From Elusimicrobiota bacterium (GTDB lineage: Bacteria; Elusimicrobiota; Elusimicrobia; FEN-1173): DNA of 64,000 nt. Positions 28,343 through 36,629 of this stretch are shown piece by piece. The position numbers were made by a program, and so were the translations under genes. The notes under the pieces are model-generated. The model searched no databases. It was not told where the DNA came from and saw only the letters and a program-made list of their open reading frames with translations. The stretch is taken from assembly GCA_016714745.1 (NCBI GenBank), contig JADKCG010000021.1, positions 1-64,000 of the forward strand, given 5' to 3'. Within the stretch, counting starts at the first letter, position 1; the number at the start of each line of letters is the position of its first letter.

Positions 28343-29056
28343 TTAGCTGGGACGGCGGGAGCGCGCCGCAAACCGTGTCCGGAGCAAAAGAATCCAGTCC
28401 AAAAGCCCGTTGCGCAGACGGACACTGTCAGCGAAAAGCCCCCGGTAGAGAGCGCGATCGATGTGGCGTTGGGGGAGGCGCGAGATCAGGCTCACGCAGG
28501 CTTCCGCCTTTTCCAATCCCTTTCGACAACGAACGATGTTCCCTTTCGCGCCAAACGGATCGTAGCCGGTGCGGTGACCCAGGGCCACCAGGCGGGGAAT
28601 GGCCCGTGCCTGATCTTCAATTTCCGGCAATAGTTTTTGAAATTGTCGGTGGGAAACGCTTTTATATGTCTTGGCGAGCATTTTCGCGTAGCGAACTTCC
28701 ACCAGTTCCGATACTCGGCGAAAAAATTCCGCCGCCTGAAGGAAAAGCGGAAGCCGTTCGGGATCGGCGCTGGGATGCCAAAAGGGAAGCCCCACGGAAC
28801 CGTCTGGACCTAACACATGATCGAGCGCAAAAGGGCGGGGGGGCGATTCGGGATTGTCCGGGTCCATCCCGAACAGGTTCATGACGCGGCGGAAAGAAAG
28901 GCCCGGGTCCACGCAGGGTCGCTCGGAGGGATGGCCCACCCGGCGCCGACGGTCCGACGTCAAACGGTCTTGAGCGTCGAAGAACCGTTCCCAGTCCTCC
29001 TCTTCCCAGTGACGGTCGAAGTTGATGCCGTCGAAGTAGTCCGGATCCATTGCCAT
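28343..29056 (-). CDS. Uncharacterised 237-residue soluble protein
   Basis: I do not recognise a family. The sequence is rich in Arg, Asp and aromatic residues, has no signal peptide or membrane helix, and is predicted by eye to be largely helical in its second half (LFLQAAEFFRRVSELVEVRYAKML). It begins MAMDPDYFDGINFDRHWEEEDWERFF. It sits directly upstream of rmuC in the same direction, suggesting co-transcription. Codon use matches its neighbours, so it looks like a native lineage-specific gene. Confidence 0.7.
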   Translation of the reverse strand: MAMDPDYFDGINFDRHWEEEDWERFFDAQDRLTSDRRRRVGHPSERPCVDPGLSFRRVMNLFGMDPDNPESPPRPFALDHVLGPDGSVGLPFWHPSADPERLPLFLQAAEFFRRVSELVEVRYAKMLAKTYKSVSHRQFQKLLPEIEDQARAIPRLVALGHRTGYDPFGAKGNIVRCRKGLEKAEACVSLISRLPQRHIDRALYRGLFADSVRLRNGLLDWILLLRTRFAARSRRPS

Positions 29057-29099
29057 AGGGGATCATTATACCACACTCCCCCGTCGGGAAAAATGAGCG

Positions 29100-29363
29100 T
29101 CAAGCGGAGGCTTTAAGAAGCACTCGATTGATGATCGTTTGATAGCCGACGCCGCACCTCTTGGCCTCGATTCTGGCCCATCGGACGGCTTTGGGATGCA
29201 CGCGAATACAGATGGGGCGATATTTATTCACCCCTTTCGGGGGGCGTCCGCGGCGAGGCCTTTTGATCAGAAAAGTGTCTTCGATCGCCTTTCGAAACAT
29301 CTCGGTTTCTTGAGGTGTTACCGTCCGTGCTTTAGAAAAATCGATCTCTTTTATTTTCTTCAT
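29100..29363 (-). CDS. brnA: BrnA-type antitoxin
   Basis: The 87-residue protein has a basic, flexible N-terminus containing PRRGRPPKG and a C-terminal ribbon-helix-helix-like end (VHPKAVRWARIEAKRCGVGY, then QTIINRVLLKA). BrnA antitoxins neutralise BrnT and repress their own promoter. It overlaps the end of brnT by 32 bases in the usual brnT-brnA order. Confidence 0.85.
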   Translation of the reverse strand: MKKIKEIDFSKARTVTPQETEMFRKAIEDTFLIKRPRRGRPPKGVNKYRPICIRVHPKAVRWARIEAKRCGVGYQTIINRVLLKASA

Positions 29364-29625
29364 ATTGGCTCCTTTCTAAGCGAGTGGCTCGTCGTGCGCT
29401 GATAATCCTTATGAGGTTTCCGGCCAATCGTAAAGTAAACACAACCACCAAGATCCCTTTTCCTGAATTCCCAATAAGCCATTGCCGTGGCTCTTGGAGT
29501 GAATGTTTTGTGTCCTCCAGGATAAGAGCGCAAGGATCATCGAAAGCAAACGTCGCGATCTTAAAGCCAATCCCATGCTTCATGGAATTGGCTACCGCTT
29601 TTTCATCATCCCAGACAAAACGCAT
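29332..29625 (-). CDS. brnT: BrnT-type ribonuclease toxin
   Basis: The 97-residue protein begins MRFVWDDEKAVANSMKHGI and continues with FDDPCALILEDT and IISARRATRLERSQYEE. These match the FEWDxxKaxxNxxKHGvsF opening and the ISARRAtkxErkxYe ending of BrnT, a RelE-fold ribonuclease. The family asparagine-lysine-histidine segment is NSMKHG here. The promoter ends six bases before the ATG, so the transcript is probably leaderless. Confidence 0.9.
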   Translation of the reverse strand: MRFVWDDEKAVANSMKHGIGFKIATFAFDDPCALILEDTKHSLQEPRQWLIGNSGKGILVVVFTLRLAGNLIRIISARRATRLERSQYEENKRDRFF

Positions 29626-29631
29626 AGTTTA

Positions 29632-29660
29632 AGTATATACCGAAATAAAAAGAGTGTCAA
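29632..29660 (-). promoter_or_regulatory. Strong sigma70 promoter of brnTA
   Basis: TTGACA (29660-29655), 17-base spacer, TATACT (29637-29632). The start codon is only six bases beyond the -10 box. Confidence 0.7.
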
Positions 29661-29706
29661 TAGGACGATTCAGGTGGCTCGAAAGGCGAAGTCCGTCGAC
29701 TTTGAT

Positions 29707-30594
29707 TTACAGTTCCGGGTGACGGGCGGAGGTTTCGGAGCGGAAACGCCATTCCACCCAGGTTTTGGCGACCAGAGTGACGAGGGCGAGGAGGGCCAGG
29801 AGGGAGGCCACGGCGAAGGCGGCGGCAAAATTGTATTCGTTGTACAGGATCTCCACATGAAGGGGGATGGTGTTGGTTCGGCCGCGGATGTGGCCGCTGA
29901 CCACCGACACCGCGCCGAATTCGCCCATGGCGCGGGCATTGCACAGAATAATGCCGTACAGCAAACCCCATTTGATGTTGGGAAGAGTCACCCGCCAAAA
30001 CATTTGCCAACCGCTGGCGCCTAACACAAAAGCGGCCTCTTCTTCGTCGGTTCCCTGCGATTGCATCAGGGGAATAACTTCACGCGCAACGAACGGAAAC
30101 GTTACGAAGATCGTTGCCAACACAATCCCCGGCACGGCAAACAAGATTTTGATCCCATGGTCCCCCAGCCAAGAACCAAACCATCCTTGAGCGCCAAACA
30201 TCAGAACGAACACCATCCCTGATATAACAGGAGACACGGAGAAAGGAAGGTCGATCAAGGTAATCAAAAAGTTTCGCCCGGGGAAACGGAATCGCGCGAT
30301 GGACCAGGACGCCGCCAAACCGAAAACAAGATTAGCCGGCACCGCAATGACCGCCGTGAGCAGAGTGAGTTTGATGGCGGAGAGAGCTATGGGATCCACG
30401 ATGGCCCGGGCAAAAACTCCCGCGCCTTTGCTGAATGCGTTCACAAAAACCGAAAGAAGCGGCACCACCAAAAAGAGTCCCAAAAATGCCAAAGCCACAC
30501 CAATGGCGATCCGTTGGACCCAACGCGGTTCCGTCAGAGTTTTGGCTGACGCGGAAGCGTTGAATCGAGTGAGGGAAGTCGCCGCCCCGGCCAT
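29707..30594 (-). CDS. cysW: Sulfate ABC transporter permease CysW
   Basis: One of the two membrane subunits of the sulfate/thiosulfate importer. The start at 30594 overlaps the cysT stop by one base (TAATG); the longer open frame upstream is only a shadow of cysT. The 295-residue protein has about six membrane helices and the permease loop GTDEEEAAFVLGASGWQMFW, which docks with CysA, followed by RAMGEFGAVSVVSGHI. Last gene of the sulfur unit. Confidence 0.93.
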   Translation of the reverse strand: MAGAATSLTRFNASASAKTLTEPRWVQRIAIGVALAFLGLFLVVPLLSVFVNAFSKGAGVFARAIVDPIALSAIKLTLLTAVIAVPANLVFGLAASWSIARFRFPGRNFLITLIDLPFSVSPVISGMVFVLMFGAQGWFGSWLGDHGIKILFAVPGIVLATIFVTFPFVAREVIPLMQSQGTDEEEAAFVLGASGWQMFWRVTLPNIKWGLLYGIILCNARAMGEFGAVSVVSGHIRGRTNTIPLHVEILYNEYNFAAAFAVASLLALLALVTLVAKTWVEWRFRSETSARHPEL

Positions 30595-31417
30595 TATTTC
30601 CCCCCCGTCCAACGTCGGCTCCACGCCTGAAGAAGGTTGATGGTCAAAAGCATGGCAAAGGAAACAACCAACATGACCACCGCGATGGCCGTGGCTCCGG
30701 CGTAATCGTATTGTTCGAGCTTGGTCATAATCAGAAGCGGAGCGATCTCTGTCCGCATGGGCATATTGCCTGAGATGAATGCCACGGACCCGTATTCCCC
30801 CACCGCGCGCGCAAACGAAAGCGCAAACCCCGTTAACAGCGCCGGAATGAGCGGTGGAAAAACCACCCGCCGCACCGTTTGCCAGCGGGAGGCGCCCAAG
30901 GTGAGCGCCGCTTCTTCCATATCGGGTTCCGTGGCTTCCAACACCGGTTGCAGGGTTCTGACGACAAAGGGCAATCCAATAAAAGTGAGCGCGATCACCA
31001 CCCCAAGCGGGGCAAACGCCGCCTGAATCCCCCATTTGGCCAGGGGCGCTCCGATCCAGCCGGTGGGCGCATAAACCGCCGTTAAGGCGATCCCGGCCAC
31101 CGCCGTGGGAAGCGCGAACGGCATGTCCACCATGGCATCGACGATTTTTCGACCGGGAAACGAATACCGCACCAGCACCCACGCCACCAGGAGGCCAAAG
31201 ACAGTGTTGATGAGGGCCGCAAGTGCAGAGGCTCCAAAGGTCAGCCGAAACGCGGCCAACACCCGAGGCGTGGTGACGGTGTCCCAAAAGGAATCCACCC
31301 CATGGTGGCTGTTTTGGCGAAAATGGTGGAAAGCGGGATTAAAACGATTAGGCTTAGATAGAAAATGGTATAGCCGAAGGTGAGCCCGAACCCTGGTAAA
31401 ACACCCTGAACTTTCAT
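30594..31417 (-). CDS. cysT: Sulfate ABC transporter permease CysT (one frame break)
   Basis: Partner membrane subunit of CysW. The ATG at 31417 overlaps the cysA stop (ATGA). The first frame reads MKVQGVLPGFGLTFGYTIFY and LIVLIPLSTIFAK, then fails near 31295. The next frame resumes with DSFWDTVTTPRVLAAFRLTF, the highly conserved CysT segment. A missing G in TGGATT (expected TGGGATT, giving MGWDSFW) restores one protein of about 274 residues. The EAA loop is DMEEAALTLGASRWQTVRRV, and RAVGEYGSVAFISGN follows. Probably intact in the organism. Confidence 0.92.
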
Positions 31418-32460
31418 TTTGAATCCATAGGGAAGACGTGAAAGGCCGTCACGCCGACCCAAACGCGCCGACCCGAGGCAAACCCGCTGGCCAACGACAC
31501 TCCTTTCGGCACATGGGCTATGATCAACCGTTCCGCCCCCACATCCACATGGTGTTCAATGAGGGGCCCACGAAATCGTGAGCGCGTGATTTTCCCTTCC
31601 ACCTGCAAAGTTTCGGGCGAGGAGCTGAGATACACATCGTTCGGTCGGAAAAAAATCCGCACGCGGGAACCCACGGCGGGGCCCATGACCGTAAAACGGA
31701 ACGGGCCCCACAACGCCAACTCTGGCGCGCTCACGACCGACTCCACAATATTTGTCTCGCCCACGAACTGAGCCACAAAGGGCGTGGCGGGCCGATCGAA
31801 AATCTCAAGCGGGGATCCTTCCTGCTCGATCCGCCCCTTCGCCATCACGATAATTTTGCCGGAAATTTCCATGGCTTCCTGCTGATCGTGGGTCACAAAA
31901 AGCGTGGTCACATGGGTTTCATCGTGGAGCCGCCGAATCCATTCGCGCAGTTCATCACGAACTTTGGCGTCAAGGGCGCCGAAAGGCTCGTCCAGCAACA
32001 ACACTTTCGGATGAGGCGCCAGGGCCCGGGCCAAAGCGATACGCTGGCGTTGTCCGCCGGAGAGCTGAGACGGAAATCGCCGCTCATAGCCCTGCATTTG
32101 AACCAGGCGCAGGAGATCCGCCACCCGGGCCTCAATCTCCGCTTTCGGCGCTTTTCGGACATCCAAACCAAAGGCCACGTTGTCCCAGACCGTCATGTGC
32201 TTAAAGAGCGCGTAGTGTTGAAAAACAAACCCCACGTTCCGATCGCGCGCCGATTGGGCGGTGGCCTCGGCTCCGGTGAGACGAATTTCACCGGCGTCAG
32301 GCGTTTCCAGCCCCGCGATCATGCGGAGGAGGGTGCTCTTTCCAGACCCCGAAGGGCCCAGAAGAGCCGACAGGGATCCGGCGTCCAGTTGGAAGGACAC
32401 GTCGTCCACCGCGCGGAAATCTCCGAACTTTTTGGTTAATCCTTGAACATGAATGCTCAT
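31414..32460 (-). CDS. cysA: Sulfate/thiosulfate importer ATPase CysA
   Basis: Energises sulfate import. The 348-residue protein has Walker A GPSGSGKST (35-43), Q-loop FVFQHYALFKHMTVWDN, signature LSGGQRQRIALARAL, Walker B KVLLLDEPFGALD and the switch histidine in FVTHDQQEA. A C-terminal TOBE-like regulatory domain begins near residue 240 (VVSAPELALWGPFRFTVMG). It is coupled to cysT by an ATGA overlap. Confidence 0.96.
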   Translation of the reverse strand: MSIHVQGLTKKFGDFRAVDDVSFQLDAGSLSALLGPSGSGKSTLLRMIAGLETPDAGEIRLTGAEATAQSARDRNVGFVFQHYALFKHMTVWDNVAFGLDVRKAPKAEIEARVADLLRLVQMQGYERRFPSQLSGGQRQRIALARALAPHPKVLLLDEPFGALDAKVRDELREWIRRLHDETHVTTLFVTHDQQEAMEISGKIIVMAKGRIEQEGSPLEIFDRPATPFVAQFVGETNIVESVVSAPELALWGPFRFTVMGPAVGSRVRIFFRPNDVYLSSSPETLQVEGKITRSRFRGPLIEHHVDVGAERLIIAHVPKGVSLASGFASGRRVWVGVTAFHVFPMDSK

Positions 32461-32507
32461 CCGTTAGTCGCACCTCTTTCTGGGGGGGGCAGACACAAAT
32501 ATCCCCG

Positions 32508-33512
32508 TTATCGTCCCGGTTGATAGATTTGATCGAACACTCCGCCGTCAGCGAAGTGGGTCTTTTGCGCCTTTTGCCAGCCGCCGAATAATTCGTCAAT
32601 GGTGAACAGGTTCACCTTGGGAAAAGAACCGGCGAATTGAGTCGCCACGCTTTCCAATCGCGGCCGGTAATGGTTTTTTGCCGCAATCGTCTGGCCCTCT
32701 TCGCTATACAGATATTTCAAATATTCTTCTGCCACAAGGAGAGTGCCATGCCGGTGGGCCACTTTGTCCACCACCGTCACCGGGGGTTCGGCCAAAATGC
32801 TAGTAGACGGCACAACGATCTCAAGCGGGTCTTTGCCGAGACCGTTCACCGCCAGAAAGGCCTCGTTTTCCCAGGAGATGAGGACGTCGCCGATCCTCCG
32901 TTCCACAAAGGTGATCGTCGCTCCACGAGCGCCGGAATCTAAAACGGGCACGTTTTTAAAGATGCCCAAAACAAATTCCGTGGCTTTCGTCTCATTATTG
33001 TTCCATCGCTTGAGGGCATAGCCCCACGCCGCCAAATAGTTCCAGCGAGCGCCGCCCGACGTTTTCGGGTTCGGCGTGATGACGGACACGCCCGGACGGA
33101 CCAGGTCGTCCCAATCTTTGATTCCTTTGGGGTTGCCCTTCCGTACCAGGAACACGATGGTGGAGGTGTACGGCGCGCTGTTGGAGGGAAGGCGTTTCTG
33201 CCAATCCTTCGGAACCAGCCCCGCTTTCTCCGCCATTGCGTCCACGTCATAGGCCAGGGCCAGAGTGACCACGTCGGCGTCCAATCCGTCAATAACGGCC
33301 CGGGCTTGCTTGCCGGACCCCCCGTGGGATTGGTCCACCCTCACAACATCGCCCGTCTTGGCCTTCCAATACGCGGAGAAGGCTTTATTGTACTCTTGGT
33401 AAAATTCCCGCGTGGGATCATAGGACGCGTTCAACAGCACGATTTCTTTAGCTGAGAGAGGGGACCCTCCCCACAGTAAAAAAATCGCCACAAGAACCAT
33501 CGCTCGATGCAC
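32508..33512 (-). CDS. sbp: Periplasmic sulfate-binding protein
   Basis: Captures sulfate for the CysTWA importer. I chose the GTG at 33512, which follows a GGGGG-rich ribosome-binding region and opens a signal peptide (MVLVAIFLLWGGSPLSAKEI); the open frame to 33659 runs into the palindrome and the porin end. The family landmarks are LLNASYDPTREFYQEYNKAF, the sulfate-contact segment QSHGGSGKQARAVI, and NPKTSGGARWNYLAAWGYAL. Length is typical (about 330). Confidence 0.94.
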   Translation of the reverse strand: MHRAMVLVAIFLLWGGSPLSAKEIVLLNASYDPTREFYQEYNKAFSAYWKAKTGDVVRVDQSHGGSGKQARAVIDGLDADVVTLALAYDVDAMAEKAGLVPKDWQKRLPSNSAPYTSTIVFLVRKGNPKGIKDWDDLVRPGVSVITPNPKTSGGARWNYLAAWGYALKRWNNNETKATEFVLGIFKNVPVLDSGARGATITFVERRIGDVLISWENEAFLAVNGLGKDPLEIVVPSTSILAEPPVTVVDKVAHRHGTLLVAEEYLKYLYSEEGQTIAAKNHYRPRLESVATQFAGSFPKVNLFTIDELFGGWQKAQKTHFADGGVFDQIYQPGR

Positions 33513-33554
33513 GGCCTTACCCCCTTTAAACGCCGAACGGCGCCTCTGGTCCAA

Positions 33555-33581
33555 CCCTCTCCCGCCCGCGGGCGGGAGAGG
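33555..33581. repeat. Palindrome of the CCCTCTCCCGC family between porin and sbp
   Basis: CCCTCTCCCGCC and GGCGGGAGAGG form a near-perfect hairpin between the porin stop and the sbp start. It might attenuate or process the polycistronic message between the methionine part and the transport part. No U-tract follows. Confidence 0.6.
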
Positions 33582-33591
33582 CCGCCTTTTT

Positions 33592-34908
33592 CTAGAACGC
33601 GAGTTGCGTGCGAAGGAACAGCGCTCGTTCCGGCACTCGATTCCCATTCGTCGCCCCACCCGAAAAGGATGTGTAGGTGTAGTTGACCATGGCTTTTACG
33701 AAAGCGTTCGGGTACCAGTTGACCCCACCGGTCAACGCGCGGGCTTCGCGAGCGGAAACGTTGGGATCCGAAAGGATGTTCGTGCTGTCAAAAGCATCCT
33801 CGTCCACCGTAAACCGACTGACTCGGCCCGCCAGTTCAACAGCGCCCCATTGCCCCTTCGACGGAGAAAAATCTTTCGCGGGTTTTAATCCTTTATAGCC
33901 CGGCGTTTCTCCCGTCAAGACGAATGACGCGGCCACTTGCCACGCCTGGTTCGCCAAGCTCACCAGGTTCGATGTGGTCGTGGAACGGACGTGCTGATAC
34001 GAAACAACGTATTCGCCCAATACCCCCATATTGGATCCATACCAATATAACTGAGGAGAAACCCTTTGGTGTTTTCCCTGCGCCACCGCATATTTATAAG
34101 TAAAGAACGTGTTAAGTCCTTCGGTTTTAAAACCTGCCGGAAGTTTTTTGTTGGTTGTGGTTGCCCCCGACTCGCTTCCACTGGTGCCCGAAACCCCAAC
34201 ACCCAAATCGGACAACAGAGACTTGGATCCTTTCCAGGGCTGAAAGAACAATCTCCCAGAAACTTCTTTTCCGTCAGCAGAATCGCCTGTAACCGTTTCC
34301 CCATCCGGAGCCCCGTTAGAAAGGCTAAAGGCATAATTCACTCGTCCATCGATCAGCCCGCCCCCCAGTTGCGCACCCACGTCGTAGACCGGCACGAGGT
34401 TGGTGGCCAAACTGCGCTCGACAAAGGTCGTCCGCACACTGGACTGAAGATTTTCCAATCCCACCGGCGGTTTATATCGACCTGCCCGGAAAATCAACCC
34501 CGGAGCGGCTTTGTAGTCCAGATAGGCGTCGTCGAGAGTGTACGTGCTCCCGCCAAAATTTGGCTGAAACCGCGCTGTCAAAACACCAAACCCTGACATT
34601 TCAAAGGTTGGGCGCAAGCGCCGAACCAAAATCGTATCAGAGAAAGACCCCGCGTTGTCCACAAGATAAAAACGACCATCCACTTGAACGTCGCCAAAAA
34701 ATTTAAGGCCAAACGCCCCGTCAGCAGATTTTATCGCGAACCCCTCTTTCCCAGCGGTGACCACGGGCTGTGCCGCCACTTTATCTTCCAACGCTTTTTG
34801 ACGCGCTTCGAGCGCCGATAAACGATCGTCCTGTTCCGCCGCCCGTGCCGCCACAGCCCCCAGTCCTAAGAGGACCCCACACCCGATCATGATGTACTTT
34901 CGTTTCAT
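33592..34908 (-). CDS. Phosphate-selective porin O/P-type outer-membrane channel
   Basis: The start at 34908 follows an AAGGAG site and opens a signal peptide (MIGCGVLLGLGAVAARAAEQ). A short coiled-coil (DDRLSALEARQKALEDKVAA) follows, as in many O/P porins, then an alternating beta-barrel region with DAYLDYKAAPGLIFRAGRYK, the segment most conserved in the OprO/OprP family, and a terminal aromatic strand ending RTQLAF. It lies between metW and sbp-cysATW, so the transported anion is more likely sulfate than phosphate (inference). About 438 residues. Confidence 0.88.
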   Translation of the reverse strand: MKRKYIMIGCGVLLGLGAVAARAAEQDDRLSALEARQKALEDKVAAQPVVTAGKEGFAIKSADGAFGLKFFGDVQVDGRFYLVDNAGSFSDTILVRRLRPTFEMSGFGVLTARFQPNFGGSTYTLDDAYLDYKAAPGLIFRAGRYKPPVGLENLQSSVRTTFVERSLATNLVPVYDVGAQLGGGLIDGRVNYAFSLSNGAPDGETVTGDSADGKEVSGRLFFQPWKGSKSLLSDLGVGVSGTSGSESGATTTNKKLPAGFKTEGLNTFFTYKYAVAQGKHQRVSPQLYWYGSNMGVLGEYVVSYQHVRSTTTSNLVSLANQAWQVAASFVLTGETPGYKGLKPAKDFSPSKGQWGAVELAGRVSRFTVDEDAFDSTNILSDPNVSAREARALTGGVNWYPNAFVKAMVNYTYTSFSGGATNGNRVPERALFLRTQLAF

Positions 34909-34924
34909 GGTTGTGCTCCTTCGG

Positions 34925-35521
34925 CTAAAGGGAAAATGATTCCCCCGCCGTGAGTTTGTAAACAGCGCTCTCTCCGAAAAAGTTGGGCCAAAATCGCGCC
35001 CGCCCATGGGCGGTGAGACCTTGACGGTCCAAAACCAACAGGCCCTTTTCCTGACAGAACTCTTCGAAATCTCTGAGACTTAAAAAATGGACGTTGGGCG
35101 TATTGTGCCAACGGTAGGGGAGGGCCGGAGAGACAGGCGTTCTTCCCCGAAAAAAAACGTCCAGCCGGGCGCGCCAGTGGCACATGTTGGGAAACCCGAC
35201 GATGGCTTTTTTTCCCACCCGCAACGCTTCCTTGAGCACGAATTCCACGTTTCGGGTTTCCTGCATACTTTGGTTCAGAATAACGTAATCAAACGATTTA
35301 TCGGGAAACTCACCCAAACCGCCCTCGATGTCCCCATGCAGGACAGTCAGACCTTTCTCCACGCATTCGTAAATGGATTCTTCCCGCAACTCAATGCCCT
35401 GGGCCTTCACGTTACGGTCTCTGACCAACAACGACAGAAGATCGCCTTTCCCACACCCGAGATCCAACACCCGGGCGCCGGGTTCCACCATGCGGAGAAT
35501 GGCGGCGTAGTCAGGGCGCAT
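34925..35521 (-). CDS. metW: MetW, methyltransferase-fold partner of MetX
   Basis: MetW has a class-I SAM-methyltransferase fold (RVLDLGCGKGDLLSLL near residues 20-35) and conserved NQSMQETRNVEFVLKEALRV and GFPNMCHWRARLDVFFRGR. In several bacteria MetW is needed for full MetX activity. The start at 35521 overlaps the metX stop by 11 bases, so the two are co-translated. About 198 residues. Confidence 0.95.
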   Translation of the reverse strand: MRPDYAAILRMVEPGARVLDLGCGKGDLLSLLVRDRNVKAQGIELREESIYECVEKGLTVLHGDIEGGLGEFPDKSFDYVILNQSMQETRNVEFVLKEALRVGKKAIVGFPNMCHWRARLDVFFRGRTPVSPALPYRWHNTPNVHFLSLRDFEEFCQEKGLLVLDRQGLTAHGRARFWPNFFGESAVYKLTAGESFSL

Positions 35522-36629
35522 GGGTCTTCGCAATGAACGATTTAATCAGCCGGGTCTGCTCGTCGTATTCCACCAAAAAGGCGTCGTGGCCGTAGGTGGA
35601 ATTGACCTCCACATAGGTCACGTCCCCGTGGCGGGACCGAAGCGCCGTTACGATGTCCCTCGACTGATATGAGGGATACAACCAATCCGATTTAAACGAA
35701 ACGACAAGAAATCGGGGAATAGGCGCGCCGGGCTTAAACAATTTGTCGCCCGACAAATCGAAATAGTCCATGGCCCGCGTCACGTAAAGATAGCTGTTCG
35801 CGTCAAACCGCCGGACAAAATGGGCCCCCCGATTGCGCAAGTAGCCTTCCACCTCGAACTCCGCGTCAAAGCTGAATTTGAACCCATCGGTTTTCATCCG
35901 ACGGGAAAACTTTTCTTCCATGGACTGGTCGGACATATACGTGATGTGGCCGATCATTCGCGCTACCGCCAAACCCCGTTCGGGTTGGCCGTGACCGTAA
36001 TACTCCCCCCCCCGCCAGTCCGGGTCGGCCATGATGGCCTGTCGGCCCACTTCATCGAAAGCAATTTGTTGGGGGGAATGTTTCAGCGTGGTGGCGATGG
36101 GGATCACACTGCGCACCCGCTCTGGATAGCTGGCCGCCCATTGGAGGGCCTGCATGCCGCCCATGGACCCCCCCGCCACGGCCAGCCAGGTGGGGACATT
36201 TAAATAGTCCATCAGATGACGTTGGGCTTCCACCATATCGGCGATCGTAATGACCGGGAAATGGATTCCGTAAGGTTTGCCTGTTTTCGGATCCGCGGAC
36301 CCGGGCCCCGTTGAGCCTCGGCATCCGCCAATAACGTTTGAACAAACAATAAAGTATTTGTCCGTGTCAAAAGCCTTCCCCGAGCCCACCATAGGATCCC
36401 ACCAACCGGGTTTCGGCTCCCCGGCCACCAGTCCCGCCACGTGGGCGTCTCCCGTGAGGGCATGCAGGAGAAGGATGGCGTTCCCCCCCTTTTCGTCCAG
36501 CCGCCCATAGGTTTGGTAGGCGAGCGTGACGGGGCCCAGCTCTTGACCAGAAGCCAACAGGAGGCGGTCAAAAGTCAACGAATGGGTTTCCATTGGCCCA
36601 AGGCTCGATGAAATGGTTACCGCATCCAT
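35511..36629 (-). CDS. metX: Homoserine O-acetyltransferase
   Basis: Transfers an acyl group from acyl-CoA to homoserine, the first step towards homocysteine here. The 372-residue alpha/beta hydrolase has the nucleophile elbow GGSMGG (Ser 155), HALTGDAHV and CRGSTGPGS loops, Asp in KSDWLYPSYQS and His in YGHDAFLVEY. The ATG overlaps the stop of metY by one base (TAATG); METHSLTF twelve codons later is a possible alternative start. Confidence 0.95.
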   Translation of the reverse strand: MDAVTISSSLGPMETHSLTFDRLLLASGQELGPVTLAYQTYGRLDEKGGNAILLLHALTGDAHVAGLVAGEPKPGWWDPMVGSGKAFDTDKYFIVCSNVIGGCRGSTGPGSADPKTGKPYGIHFPVITIADMVEAQRHLMDYLNVPTWLAVAGGSMGGMQALQWAASYPERVRSVIPIATTLKHSPQQIAFDEVGRQAIMADPDWRGGEYYGHGQPERGLAVARMIGHITYMSDQSMEEKFSRRMKTDGFKFSFDAEFEVEGYLRNRGAHFVRRFDANSYLYVTRAMDYFDLSGDKLFKPGAPIPRFLVVSFKSDWLYPSYQSRDIVTALRSRHGDVTYVEVNSTYGHDAFLVEYDEQTRLIKSFIAKTHAP

